From GCA-2683825 sp965662355 (GTDB taxonomy: Bacteria > Planctomycetota > UBA1135 > GCA-002686595): 64,000 bases of DNA. Of the stretch, positions 16,486 through 24,688 are shown piece by piece; within the stretch, counting starts at the first letter, position 1, and each line of letters starts with the position of its first letter. The stretch lies in NCBI GenBank assembly GCA_965662355.1, contig CBFIHP010000021.1, positions 15,854 through 79,853 of the forward strand, read 5' to 3'. Position numbers and translations under genes: made by a program. Below the pieces are notes generated by a model. That model saw only the letters and a list, made by a program, of their open reading frames with translations. It was not told the origin of the DNA and did no database searches.

Positions 16486-18003
16486 CTAGAGCCCGCGAAT
16501 GTCGCTCGCCGCGATCGCTTCGCCCAGGTACTCGATCAGCCGGAAGGTAACAAGGAGGCCTCGATTCCGCGAGGAATCGGGCCTGGAGCGGATCAGACGC
16601 CGGGCCGGCTCCGTACGCTCGAGCAGCAGGGGAATCATCCAGCCCCGGGAACCGGCAACCGGTGCACCGGCGGCCCCTACCTCGAGCTCGAAGAAAATCA
16701 GATCCGTCACGGAGCCACCGTTCAGGAAGCGCGTGTAGGCGTTCTCCTCGAGGATTGTCATCAGGTCTTGATACTGATGCGTGCGAAGCGACCCCGGATA
16801 GTCGTCTCGCAAGGCCCTGGGACGCCTTTGCTTGCGCAAGCTGAGACCTATCGAGGGCGGAAACTCGGAGGACTCGCGCATCGACTCCACCCAACCACGC
16901 CCCTCCTGCGTGAGTCGCCGCAGAACCTCCTTCAAGCGTCGCTCGGAGTCTGCCCACCCATCGGGCTTCCAGGTCCTGCCCACGAAGTCATAGGCCGAGA
17001 GCAACAGCAGATCGACATTGACCGTGCTGCCCTCGATCAAAGCCAGCCGTTCGCGGAAGCTGTCAGCGAGCACCTCGGGGGTGATTTCCTCCCTGAGCAA
17101 CCGGAACATGGCCTCGTTGTAGAGACGGTAGCGAAGGAACGGTTCGAGGGCGGGGAACCCGTACGTCCCGTACTCCCCGCGTTGCGCCTCGCCCGAGGCG
17201 AATTTCGAGCGAAAGGTAGCTTCACGGGCGCGCTCTTCGTCCGCGGAAAACCAAACCCCGGCCCGCGTGAATGCACCCTCCAGCACGCGTTGGTTGATGA
17301 CCCACTTCTTGGCCAGCGTGACGTCCACGGGCGAGACAAAACCGGCGATCTGTGGCCAGAGCCGCTCGAGGGTCAGCTCGTGATCCTCGAGCTTCATGAG
17401 CACCCCTTCGAGCAGAAACGCGGGACCCTCGGTGGTCACGAATCCCTGCGTGAGGGAATCGAGAACCATCTGCAGGAGCAGGTCGCGCACTTGCATCTCC
17501 CCGGCCCCCAGACCTTGTTCGGGATGGGCAGCGCGCGATTCGTGGATCATGCGCACCTGCATCAGCATCCGCTGGCCCTGGGGCGTTGCCCCACAGGCAA
17601 GCGTGGCCGGGGGAAAGTCCGCGGGATCGTCGGGCGTGAAGAGCTCTCGCAACGTGTCCACGAAGGCGAGCCCCGACCAGGTCTGCAACTCGCCCCGCTC
17701 GAAGCCGAAGGGACGCTCCTCGAGGAAGCGAAAGGGCTCTTCGATTCCTCGCCGAATTCGCTCCTTCTCGGCGACCACCTCGAGCCGAAAGATGTCCAAC
17801 CACCGTTCCCGGAACGGGCCCAGACAGATGGCCGCCTGGATCTCCGCGGGCGGAACCACGACGCCGTCGATCGACAAGGGGATGCCGAGAACGGTGTCCC
17901 CTGTCCCCTGCGGCGACGCGCACGGCAAGGAGCAAACCAGCCAGTGGACAAACAAGAAGCCCCATCCGAGAGGACGGGGCTTCGAACGGTCGTTGCCTGT
18001 CAT
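16486..18003 (-). CDS. Exported SurA/parvulin-like protein, second tandem paralogue
   Basis: From the ATG at 18003 (19 bp after the preceding gene; a longer form would overlap it) the product is 505 aa with a signal peptide (LGWGFLFVHWLVCSLPCAS). It repeats a SurA-N-like unit twice: GIPLSIDGVVVPPAEIQAA and, mid-protein, MKLEDHELTLERLWPQIAG followed by AKKWVINQRVLEGAF. A degenerate parvulin-like region follows, with KEVLRRLTQEGRGW and GSRGWMIPLLLERTEPAR, and a closing ASDIRGL. It is clearly a diverged copy of the neighbouring 18023-19666 product. A periplasmic chaperone or folding role is inferred. A terminator-like hairpin lies within its first codons. Confidence 0.65.
   Translation of the reverse strand: MTGNDRSKPRPLGWGFLFVHWLVCSLPCASPQGTGDTVLGIPLSIDGVVVPPAEIQAAICLGPFRERWLDIFRLEVVAEKERIRRGIEEPFRFLEERPFGFERGELQTWSGLAFVDTLRELFTPDDPADFPPATLACGATPQGQRMLMQVRMIHESRAAHPEQGLGAGEMQVRDLLLQMVLDSLTQGFVTTEGPAFLLEGVLMKLEDHELTLERLWPQIAGFVSPVDVTLAKKWVINQRVLEGAFTRAGVWFSADEERAREATFRSKFASGEAQRGEYGTYGFPALEPFLRYRLYNEAMFRLLREEITPEVLADSFRERLALIEGSTVNVDLLLLSAYDFVGRTWKPDGWADSERRLKEVLRRLTQEGRGWVESMRESSEFPPSIGLSLRKQRRPRALRDDYPGSLRTHQYQDLMTILEENAYTRFLNGGSVTDLIFFELEVGAAGAPVAGSRGWMIPLLLERTEPARRLIRSRPDSSRNRGLLVTFRLIEYLGEAIAASDIRGL
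17956..17983 (-). terminator. Terminator-like hairpin between tandem paralogues, inside the signal-peptide codons
   Basis: GAAGCCCC (17956-17963) and GGGGCTTC (17976-17983) form an 8-bp stem, extended by TCC/GGA around a GAGA tetraloop (complement TCTC on the transcript). On the minus strand it is followed by TTGTTTGTCC. It sits 40 bp after the stop of the 18023-19666 gene, yet encodes part of the next protein's signal peptide, so it may attenuate the downstream gene. Confidence 0.55.
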
Positions 18004-18022
18004 GGGACAGGGTGTACCAGAA

Positions 18023-19666
18023 TCACTGTGCTCGCGGCTCGTCGATCCCGCGAACATCGTTCTTGCTGACGAGATCGGCGACGTACATCCGCAGGTGGTA
18101 GTTCAGGTAGTCCTGCTCGATCAGGGTGCGCATGTTTTCCTCGCTGGTGCTGAGGCGCGCGGGCGGATCGGAGCGACGATGCAGGAGCGGGATGTACCAG
18201 CCCTTCGGGCCTCTCATGGCTTCGCCGATTTGATCGACTTCCTGCTCGTAGAAGATGTAGTCCGTGATCGAATCACCGTTCAAGAACAACCAGTAGTCGC
18301 TCTCGTCGAGGTTCTTCATCAGGATGTTGCGCTGCTTGTTGCGGAAACGCCCCTTGTCCGTGATCCAGTGCGGAGGCTCCTGACCCATCTGGGACTTCGG
18401 AATCGGGAGGTCATAGAACTCGGAGTGCTTTTGAAGCACCTGGTCCCAGGGCTTCCCGTCCTCGACCAGGAGGCGCAAGACCTCCTTCGTCTTGGCTTCG
18501 GCCTCGGCCCAGCCGTTCTCTTTCCACTGGTTGGCCTTGTGGTCGTAGGCCGAAAGCAGGATGACGTCGGCATCGACGGTGACCTGACCGATGAGGTGGC
18601 GCGTGCGACGCTTGCCGTACTCCTCCAGGACCTCGTCGGTCATCTTCTCCTTCATCAGGCGGTGGAAGGACTCGTAGGCCCGGTAGTACTTCTTGTACGC
18701 ACCGACCGAAGGGAAGTGCTTCACCGTGACGGCCAGCCGCTCGATGCTGAAGATCGACCCCTTGTAGGGCTCGGCGTGGTCGAAATAGGCCTGCTTGCCC
18801 TCTTCCTCGGTCATCCAGACACCTGCCTCGCTGAGCGCTTGCTCGAGCAGGGTCATGTTGGTGAGCCATTGCTTGGCGGCGCGCACCTCCATGGAAGTGA
18901 CACGGCTCTTGACCTGATTCCAGATCGTGTCGATCAGGATGTCCTTGCCGTTCACGCGCAGGAGCACGTTGCGCGGTAGGAGCGCCTCGTCGTCCACGAT
19001 GTCCGCGGTGTCGCCCAGGTACTTGACGATCTGCTGCAGCAGCATCGTCTGAAAGACGCGCTCGCCGGGGCTCACGCCCTCCAGGTCATTGGCGACGCGC
19101 AGGTCGTAGGCGATCTTCATCTGATCGATGAGCTGGTCGCCGTTCTCCTGTGCCTTGAGGGCCGTGATGGTCGTGTCGCTGTAGTCCGAAGGGTTCTCGG
19201 GCAGGAAGACTCGCTTGAAGATCTCCGTGGTCCTCACGAGGCGCTTACCACCGTCGTCCTTCTTGAGCACCTGCTCAAGAGTGACGTCGCCCTCGGGATA
19301 CTCCTCCTTGAGCTGCTCTTCGACCTTCTCGAAGATCTCGTTGATGTCCTCGTCGGAGACCTCGAAGCCCTCGACCGACTTGCCGGCCTTCGCCTGCAGC
19401 TCGAGCTCTTCGCTCGTGTAGATCTTGAGCTTCTCGGCTTCGATGTGGTTCTGAGCCAGGGCACTGAGGCAGACCTGGCGCTTGATTGATTGGGAAGGAA
19501 TCGCCTGGCCGTTGATCACTAGCTTGGCCCCGAAGAGGGGGTCGGCGGCCTCCTTGGCATCCTCTTGGGCACCCTCTTGGGGCACGCTGGGCAGGGGAGC
19601 CGTGGCGAGGGCCGGGAGAACAAGGGCGAGAATGGGGAGAGAAAAAAGGGAGAAGCGTCGCATCAC
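18023..19666 (-). CDS. Exported SurA/parvulin-like protein, first tandem paralogue
   Basis: The 547-aa product has a signal peptide (about 1-30). Two SurA-N-like units are visible: AKLVINGQAIPSQSIKRQV and VLLRVNGKDILIDTIWNQV followed by AKQWLTNMTLLEQAL. The C-terminal third has a parvulin-like outline: DADVILLSAYD, EVLRLLVEDGKPWDQVLQKH and GPKGWYIPLLHRR, echoing the xPFGxHIxKVxxR close of PpiC domains. The end LVSKNDVRGID matches its paralogue. Canonical catalytic residues are not evident, so it may be a chaperone rather than an active prolyl isomerase. It is divergent from the 19955-24669 plus-strand cluster, which encodes a third parvulin-like protein. Confidence 0.65.
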   Translation of the reverse strand: MMRRFSLFSLPILALVLPALATAPLPSVPQEGAQEDAKEAADPLFGAKLVINGQAIPSQSIKRQVCLSALAQNHIEAEKLKIYTSEELELQAKAGKSVEGFEVSDEDINEIFEKVEEQLKEEYPEGDVTLEQVLKKDDGGKRLVRTTEIFKRVFLPENPSDYSDTTITALKAQENGDQLIDQMKIAYDLRVANDLEGVSPGERVFQTMLLQQIVKYLGDTADIVDDEALLPRNVLLRVNGKDILIDTIWNQVKSRVTSMEVRAAKQWLTNMTLLEQALSEAGVWMTEEEGKQAYFDHAEPYKGSIFSIERLAVTVKHFPSVGAYKKYYRAYESFHRLMKEKMTDEVLEEYGKRRTRHLIGQVTVDADVILLSAYDHKANQWKENGWAEAEAKTKEVLRLLVEDGKPWDQVLQKHSEFYDLPIPKSQMGQEPPHWITDKGRFRNKQRNILMKNLDESDYWLFLNGDSITDYIFYEQEVDQIGEAMRGPKGWYIPLLHRRSDPPARLSTSEENMRTLIEQDYLNYHLRMYVADLVSKNDVRGIDEPRAQ

Positions 19667-19954
19667 GTTCTCGAAATCAATGTCAGGGGGATGATGGGGA
19701 CAGAGGCGGGGGATGGTCCGACTACGCGCGGAGAGGCGGGGCGTGAGCCCGTTTTCGACTCTTTAGACGTTCCTCCATCGGAGAGGATCCCGTTGCGAGC
19801 AAAGAAAACGGACGGAAAGCCTAGCGAGTCTGCCTCAGGAGGCGAAATCGACCCCACCATGCCTTCCCAAGGCCCACCTGGACAGTCCCTGAGGCTGCCC
19901 CTCGCCGCCCCCCCTGCTAAGATGGGCGTCGGACGAATCCACCGTCCAGCATCC
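19667..19954. other. Divergent intergenic region
   Basis: This 288-bp region separates the minus-strand parvulin-like gene from the plus-strand cluster and must hold promoters for both. I see no convincing -35/-10 pair, repeat or small gene. Confidence 0.3.
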
Positions 19955-20644
19955 ATGTACTACGCCCCGCGCACGATCGCCTTTCTCTGCGAGCTCCTTC
20001 ATCCGCCCCTGGCCCCCGATCCTCAGCCGATCCAGCGGGTCCACAACCGGCTCTTCGAGTCCGGAAACCCGCCTTACCAGAGCTTCAACGTCACTCCCGA
20101 GGCAACGGTGCTCTCGAATCCTTCGAACCGCCCCGGATCGGTGTCGTCGGTTTCCTTCCTGAAGGATCGCTTCCAGTTCCGTGAGGAGCTCACGGGCGAG
20201 ACCACCGAGGGCTTCGTCGAGCGGGTCAAGAGCCTGACGACGCAGGTGTGCATGGAGCGCCAGATCCAGATCTTCACGGCCCAGATCGTCACGGTCCGGA
20301 CCCTGATCAACCCGAAGAACTGGCGCGACTCACGGGGTTTCTTGAGGGAGGGGGTCTTCAAGTTCGACGGTGAGCTTCAGGCCCTGGGACGCGACCCCCA
20401 GCTGTTTGGGATGCGCCTCGTCTTCCCCCCCACCCAGGAAACCCAGAACGCATTCACGCTGCGCGTCGAGTCTTTCGCCAGCGATTCGCGCTCGATCTTC
20501 ATCGAAAACCAGGCCAGCTTCGGCCCCCAGGTCGTCGCCCGTGGTCTGGAAGACGTCGGGGCCAACGTCGAGAAGAGCTACGCCTTCATCGTCGAGCGCG
20601 TCCTGCCCTTCCTCGGGAACTTCGACGCGAGGCAAGAAGCCTAG
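19955..20644 (+). CDS. Unknown 229-aa protein
   Basis: From the ATG at 19955 (MYYAPRTIAFLCELLHPP) the product is 229 aa; upstream in-frame starts lie in non-coding-looking sequence. It has no signal peptide or membrane segment. Recognisable points are the N-terminal FLCELLHPPLAPDPQPIQ stretch, a central mixed alpha/beta body and a helical C-terminus ending YAFIVERVLPFLGNF. The outline (a short N-terminal strand, a helix over HNRLFE, then beta-rich sequence) is reminiscent of TIGR04255-type proteins, but this is not a firm match. It is the first gene of a plus-strand run; the next gene starts 4 bp after its stop. Confidence 0.6.
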   Translation: MYYAPRTIAFLCELLHPPLAPDPQPIQRVHNRLFESGNPPYQSFNVTPEATVLSNPSNRPGSVSSVSFLKDRFQFREELTGETTEGFVERVKSLTTQVCMERQIQIFTAQIVTVRTLINPKNWRDSRGFLREGVFKFDGELQALGRDPQLFGMRLVFPPTQETQNAFTLRVESFASDSRSIFIENQASFGPQVVARGLEDVGANVEKSYAFIVERVLPFLGNFDARQEA

Positions 20645-20648
20645 GCCA

Positions 20649-21326
20649 ATGATGTGGCCGATGCGGCACGGGGTGCTCCTCTCGATGGGGCTGGCGCTGT
20701 TTTCAGCATGCGGTGCACCGCCTCCCGAAACGGACGAGGCAGCACCCGCGAGCTGGCCGGACGGCACCGTGCTCGTCGTCAACGAGCATCCGATCAGCCA
20801 GGCCGAAGTGGACACCATCGGCGCGCTCGTCTCGAAGCTCTACCCCGAGTACACGCGCCCGCACGTGCGTCGGTTGGCCTTGACGAACTTCATCTTCGCG
20901 CAGCTCGCCATCGAGGGCCGCTTCGTCGACTCTCGTCGGGAACAAGGGCAGCTGGCGAAGGGCGCCCTCGATCTGGCCCGGGACGAGCACCAGCTCGAGG
21001 GCAGCGTGCGCGCCTCCGGTGGTTGGCGCAACCTCGGTTTCGAGCTATGGAGCTCGGTACTCGACGCCCCCATCGGGGAATGGAGCGGCCCGGTCGAGTT
21101 GCCCGGGCGTTATCTCGTCGTCCGCGTCCTCGAACGCCCTCCCCTTGCCCATCCGGAGCAGGATGGCTGGAAACTCGACATCCTCGAATACCCCTACCTC
21201 TCGCCCGATTCGCGCCAACGCGAGATCGACGCGGCCCTGGACGCGAGCGTCCTGACCATCGTCGACCCACACTGGAACGAGGTCGTACCCGAGGCCTGGA
21301 AACACCGTATGTCCGCAGGTGGTTGA
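20649..21326 (+). CDS. Parvulin/SurA-like lipoprotein
   Basis: The 225-aa product has a lipoprotein signal with lipobox-like FSAC (Cys21). After it comes a SurA-N-like strand and helix (TVLVVNEHPISQAEVDTIG) and a parvulin-like ending IGEWSGPVELPGRYLVVRVL, close to the PGxxSGPVxTxxGYHIVKVxxR pattern of PpiC domains. It is shorter than usual PrsA/SurA proteins, and the expected parvulin catalytic positions cannot be confirmed by eye. It would act at the membrane as a folding factor. It is encoded opposite the two tandem parvulin-like proteins and overlaps or abuts its neighbours, indicating an operon. Confidence 0.65.
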   Translation: MMWPMRHGVLLSMGLALFSACGAPPPETDEAAPASWPDGTVLVVNEHPISQAEVDTIGALVSKLYPEYTRPHVRRLALTNFIFAQLAIEGRFVDSRREQGQLAKGALDLARDEHQLEGSVRASGGWRNLGFELWSSVLDAPIGEWSGPVELPGRYLVVRVLERPPLAHPEQDGWKLDILEYPYLSPDSRQREIDAALDASVLTIVDPHWNEVVPEAWKHRMSAGG

Positions 21327-21327
21327 A

Positions 21328-22242
21328 ATGCTCGCTCGATGGCTCACGCTCCCCCTCGTTTTCACTGCGCTCCTATCGCCCCTGGCGAACTCCGCGCCCG
21401 GGGGCCAGGATCCGGGCGAAGCCGGGCCCGCCAAGAAGCCCCAGGAGATCGAGCGCCTCGAGGCCTGGCCAGCCCTCGAGAAGAGGCTGAAGAGCCGGCT
21501 CAAGGTCGAGATCGACAAGCTCCGCAAGGCCTCGACCGAGGGCATGGAGTCCTCGGCCCGCGAAGCGCTCGCGGAAATGGGCGCCAAGGTGGCACCGACA
21601 CTGCTGACGGCCCTGGGCAAGGAACGCAAGGAGGACGCTCGCCAGCGCTTCGCCTCGGTGCTCGAGGGTCTCGTCGATGCGCGCCACACGCGACTTCTAT
21701 CGAAGCACTTCGACGATAGGAGCGTCGAGCTACGCATCTTCTGTATGCAGCGTGTCTCGGCCTTTCCCGATCCCGGGGTCCGCGAAGCCGCGGAGAAGGC
21801 CTGGAAGAAGGTCAAGGCCCTGGAAGCGAAGGGCCGCGCTGACGAACGCGAGGTTCGCGCCGCGGCCCTGGCAACGATGTCGAGCGGATCGATCACAGCA
21901 CTGGAAGCGGTCTTCGAGCGAACCAAGAAGCGCTGGAGCAAGGACGCGATCCAAATCCATGCTGCCTGCGAGGGCGCGCGCACGGACGAGGCGACCAAGG
22001 CCCTGCTTTCTCACCTGAAAGGAACGAAACAAGAGCAGAAAGCTGCGCTACGGATGCTGAGCGGTTGCGGCACGAAAGCAGCCCTCTCTCACTTGAAGCA
22101 GCTCCTCGACAGCCCGGACCAGCACATTCGATTCGCCACGGTCAACGCCCTGCGCGGCATTGTCGATGGCGAGCGGCCCTTGGAACAGATGTCAGTCTTC
22201 GACACCATCGAAGAGATCGACGCATGGAAGAAGCGCATCTGA
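21328..22242 (+). CDS. Exported HEAT-repeat-like protein
   Basis: From the ATG at 21328 the product is 304 aa with a signal peptide (WLTLPLVFTALLSPLANS). The rest is alpha-helical with repeats of the form ALAEMGAKVAPTLLTALG, REAAEKAWKKVKAL and ALSHLKQLLDS followed by IRFATVNALRGIV, as in HEAT/ARM solenoids. Such solenoids bind other proteins. An in-frame ATG 9 bp upstream overlaps the previous stop. The last 19 nt overlap the next gene, so the pair is probably coupled. Confidence 0.7.
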   Translation: MLARWLTLPLVFTALLSPLANSAPGGQDPGEAGPAKKPQEIERLEAWPALEKRLKSRLKVEIDKLRKASTEGMESSAREALAEMGAKVAPTLLTALGKERKEDARQRFASVLEGLVDARHTRLLSKHFDDRSVELRIFCMQRVSAFPDPGVREAAEKAWKKVKALEAKGRADEREVRAAALATMSSGSITALEAVFERTKKRWSKDAIQIHAACEGARTDEATKALLSHLKGTKQEQKAALRMLSGCGTKAALSHLKQLLDSPDQHIRFATVNALRGIVDGERPLEQMSVFDTIEEIDAWKKRI

Positions 22243-23435
22243 AACGCCTCCTCGCCCTTTTCCTTCTCATGCTCCTTGTCACCCATCCGGGTGCCCAGGG
22301 AAGGAGAAGCGACGTTCCGAAGAATACAGCGGAGAACTGCCCCTATTGCTTCGGCGACGCGGCTCTGATGAAGGCCAGTGGCATCGCCTCGCACGGCGGC
22401 TTTGACTTCGCCAAGACCAACACCAAAGGCGTCGATGGGCTGATTCCCTCGCTCGATATCCACTGGATCGAATCGGCCCACTTCCGCATCGGATTCGCCC
22501 TGGCTCCCTACAAGCCCAAGCAGGACGAGCGCAAGAAGATCCGCGCCGAGCTGACCGAGCTCTCGATGATCCTCGAAGAGGTCAATCCCAAGGCCAAAGT
22601 CCTCGATCCGTGGTTGCGTTTGCACATCTACGCCATGCGCATGGAAGCGGTGTGGGAACGCTGGCTGGCCATCATGCAGGTCAAGGTCGAGGATTTCCCC
22701 GAAGAGGGCTCGCAATGGGTGCTGGGAACCGAGTACTGGGGGGAAGGCCCCTACGTTGGACAGGCCGACAAGTACGAAATTCTCGTCCTGCCAAACGCGG
22801 AGCACCAGGTGGCCTTCATGCGCGATCAGTACGGGCTCAGCCACTCGGTGACACAACGCTGGAACATCCTCGATCGCGGTGCCATGACCATCACCACGAA
22901 CATCGTCGAGAACGACCTGCGCCTGGACGCGGCGCTCCACGGGCACCTGGCCTTCAACGTCAGCATCAACATGCTCGACGGCTACAAGAATTACTCCTAC
23001 GACACGCCGCGTTGGATCAGCGAGGGACTCGGGCACTTCATGGAACGCGAGCTCAATCCACGCTACAACTCCTTCGATTCCTCGGAAGGCTTCGGGGGCA
23101 TCCGCAAGAACAAGGCGAACTGGAACGCCCCCGTGCGCAAGCTCGTGCAGAGTGGCAGGGCGCCGCGCCTGGCGGAGATGGTCGGTCTACGGACCTACGC
23201 GGAGTTCGAGCTCGACCACCACTACACATGCTGGTCCATGACCACTTTCATGATCACGGAGATGCCCGAGAAGTACGCCTGCCTGAACGGTGGGATCCAC
23301 GGCATCAAGGGACCCGATGGTCAGCCCGACGGAAGCAACATGCGTGAAAAACATCGAAAGATGTTCCAGGAGTGCTTCGGCATGAGCTACGCCCAGTTCG
23401 ACACGGCCTGGCGCCAGTGGGTTACCAGTTTGTAG
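22224..23435 (+). CDS. Exported metalloprotease-like protein with altered zinc motif
   Basis: The 403-aa product has a signal peptide (LLALFLLMLLVTHPGAQG) and an early CPYC pair (residues 39-42). The C-terminal half follows the gluzincin outline: where HExxH is expected it reads LHGHLAFN (238-245), and about 20 residues later it has WISEGLGHFME (264-274), matching the xWxxEGxAxyxE segment that supplies the third ligand. The missing HExxH glutamate suggests a non-catalytic relative. The next gene encodes a lipoprotein with an intact HELVH motif. Function is unknown; a secreted binding or scaffold role is possible. Confidence 0.65.
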   Translation: MEEAHLKRLLALFLLMLLVTHPGAQGRRSDVPKNTAENCPYCFGDAALMKASGIASHGGFDFAKTNTKGVDGLIPSLDIHWIESAHFRIGFALAPYKPKQDERKKIRAELTELSMILEEVNPKAKVLDPWLRLHIYAMRMEAVWERWLAIMQVKVEDFPEEGSQWVLGTEYWGEGPYVGQADKYEILVLPNAEHQVAFMRDQYGLSHSVTQRWNILDRGAMTITTNIVENDLRLDAALHGHLAFNVSINMLDGYKNYSYDTPRWISEGLGHFMERELNPRYNSFDSSEGFGGIRKNKANWNAPVRKLVQSGRAPRLAEMVGLRTYAEFELDHHYTCWSMTTFMITEMPEKYACLNGGIHGIKGPDGQPDGSNMREKHRKMFQECFGMSYAQFDTAWRQWVTSL

Positions 23436-23532
23436 AGCGTGGCGCAGCGTAGCGCGCGAAACTCCTTCCCGATTCGTGCGCTTTTCACTCAGCCCCTTAT
23501 CGACCGCCCGCGAACACCTTATCTTCGAGAGT

Positions 23533-24669
23533 ATGCGGCGTCTGCTCTCCCTCCTTTTGCTGGCCTCCTTGCTGGGTGCCTGCCTCGCACCTCCTCCGCC
23601 TATCGTCGTCGAAACGCCCTTTGGGGTGGTCCGCGCCTCCTCCAAGGACAAGGCCTCCGAGATCGCCACCCTGTTGCGTCGTCTCGCACCCCAGGTACGA
23701 GCGCTCCTTCCCGGCAGCCAGGATCGCCCCATCGATGTTTGGGTCCAGGAGAACCTGCGCGTCTACCGTTTCCAGGAGCGTCCGAAGAGCGTGCGCGGAT
23801 TCACCCTGCTCTCCGGTGAATTCGAAGCCAAGCGCATTCACCTTCAGGAGTCGGGACAATCGCCGTGGTATCTCGCCCACGAGCTGGTGCACGCCCTGAT
23901 CGGCCCCAGCTGGCACACGCTCCCCGGCATTCTCGAGGAGGGTCTCGGTGACGTCGTGGCCGAGAAGCTGAACCGGGAATACCAAAAGCACATTCGCGCG
24001 CATCGCCTGCTCAACGCCAGTGCCTTCACGGACGGTGTCGACCTGACGCTGCGCTACAACGAGCCCGGACGTTCCAATCGGCGTCAACCGCGGCGCCTCT
24101 GGCCCCAGACCGAAGAGACCGTACGCCTGCGCACCCAGGACCCGGTTCCCGAGGGCACCCTGCTCAAGCTGCTGCAAACGCCGCGCTCGGAGTTGCACCA
24201 AACCTGGACCGAGATCCCCGAGTCGTTCTACGGACTCTCCTGGCTGATCGTCTCACGCATCGAGGAGCGCCACGGGCTCGAGGGGATCCACGATCTCTGC
24301 GGACGCGCGGCACGGGAAGGCTACGAGCTCGTTCCGGCGGAGTGGATTCTCGAATACGCCCAGCTCGATGCCGCGACCCTGGATGCCGCATTCCTGCGAA
24401 CGGCCTTCAAGACCGAAGACCTACACACGGCCATCTACCTCCAACCGGACGCCTTCGCCGACAGCCTGGTCCAGGCCCTCGCCCCCATGCGCGAACGCTT
24501 CGGCTTCCGCTCTTTCTTCTTCAACTCCAGCGCCGCGCTCATCGCTGCGGATGGGACCGAGCTGCAATTGAAGTACTACCGGCCACCGCTTGTCTCGCGG
24601 ATTGAGAAGCTCTGGGGTAGTGTCGCCGATGATACGGCGGCGCGACAACTTCTCCTCGATTCGCCCTGA
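23533..24669 (+). CDS. Putative gluzincin metalloprotease lipoprotein
   Basis: From the ATG at 23533 the product is 378 aa with a lipoprotein signal (LLASLLGAC, Cys17). It carries an intact zinc motif HELVH (116-120) followed at a typical distance by EEGLGD (135-140), whose glutamate should be the third ligand, so an active membrane-attached zinc peptidase is likely. The C-terminal half is helical with no recognised domain. It closes a five-gene plus-strand run and faces pntB, whose stop lies 20 bp away, with no hairpin visible between them. Confidence 0.7.
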   Translation: MRRLLSLLLLASLLGACLAPPPPIVVETPFGVVRASSKDKASEIATLLRRLAPQVRALLPGSQDRPIDVWVQENLRVYRFQERPKSVRGFTLLSGEFEAKRIHLQESGQSPWYLAHELVHALIGPSWHTLPGILEEGLGDVVAEKLNREYQKHIRAHRLLNASAFTDGVDLTLRYNEPGRSNRRQPRRLWPQTEETVRLRTQDPVPEGTLLKLLQTPRSELHQTWTEIPESFYGLSWLIVSRIEERHGLEGIHDLCGRAAREGYELVPAEWILEYAQLDAATLDAAFLRTAFKTEDLHTAIYLQPDAFADSLVQALAPMRERFGFRSFFFNSSAALIAADGTELQLKYYRPPLVSRIEKLWGSVADDTAARQLLLDSP

Positions 24670-24688
24670 GGGCCGACGAGCCGACCCC

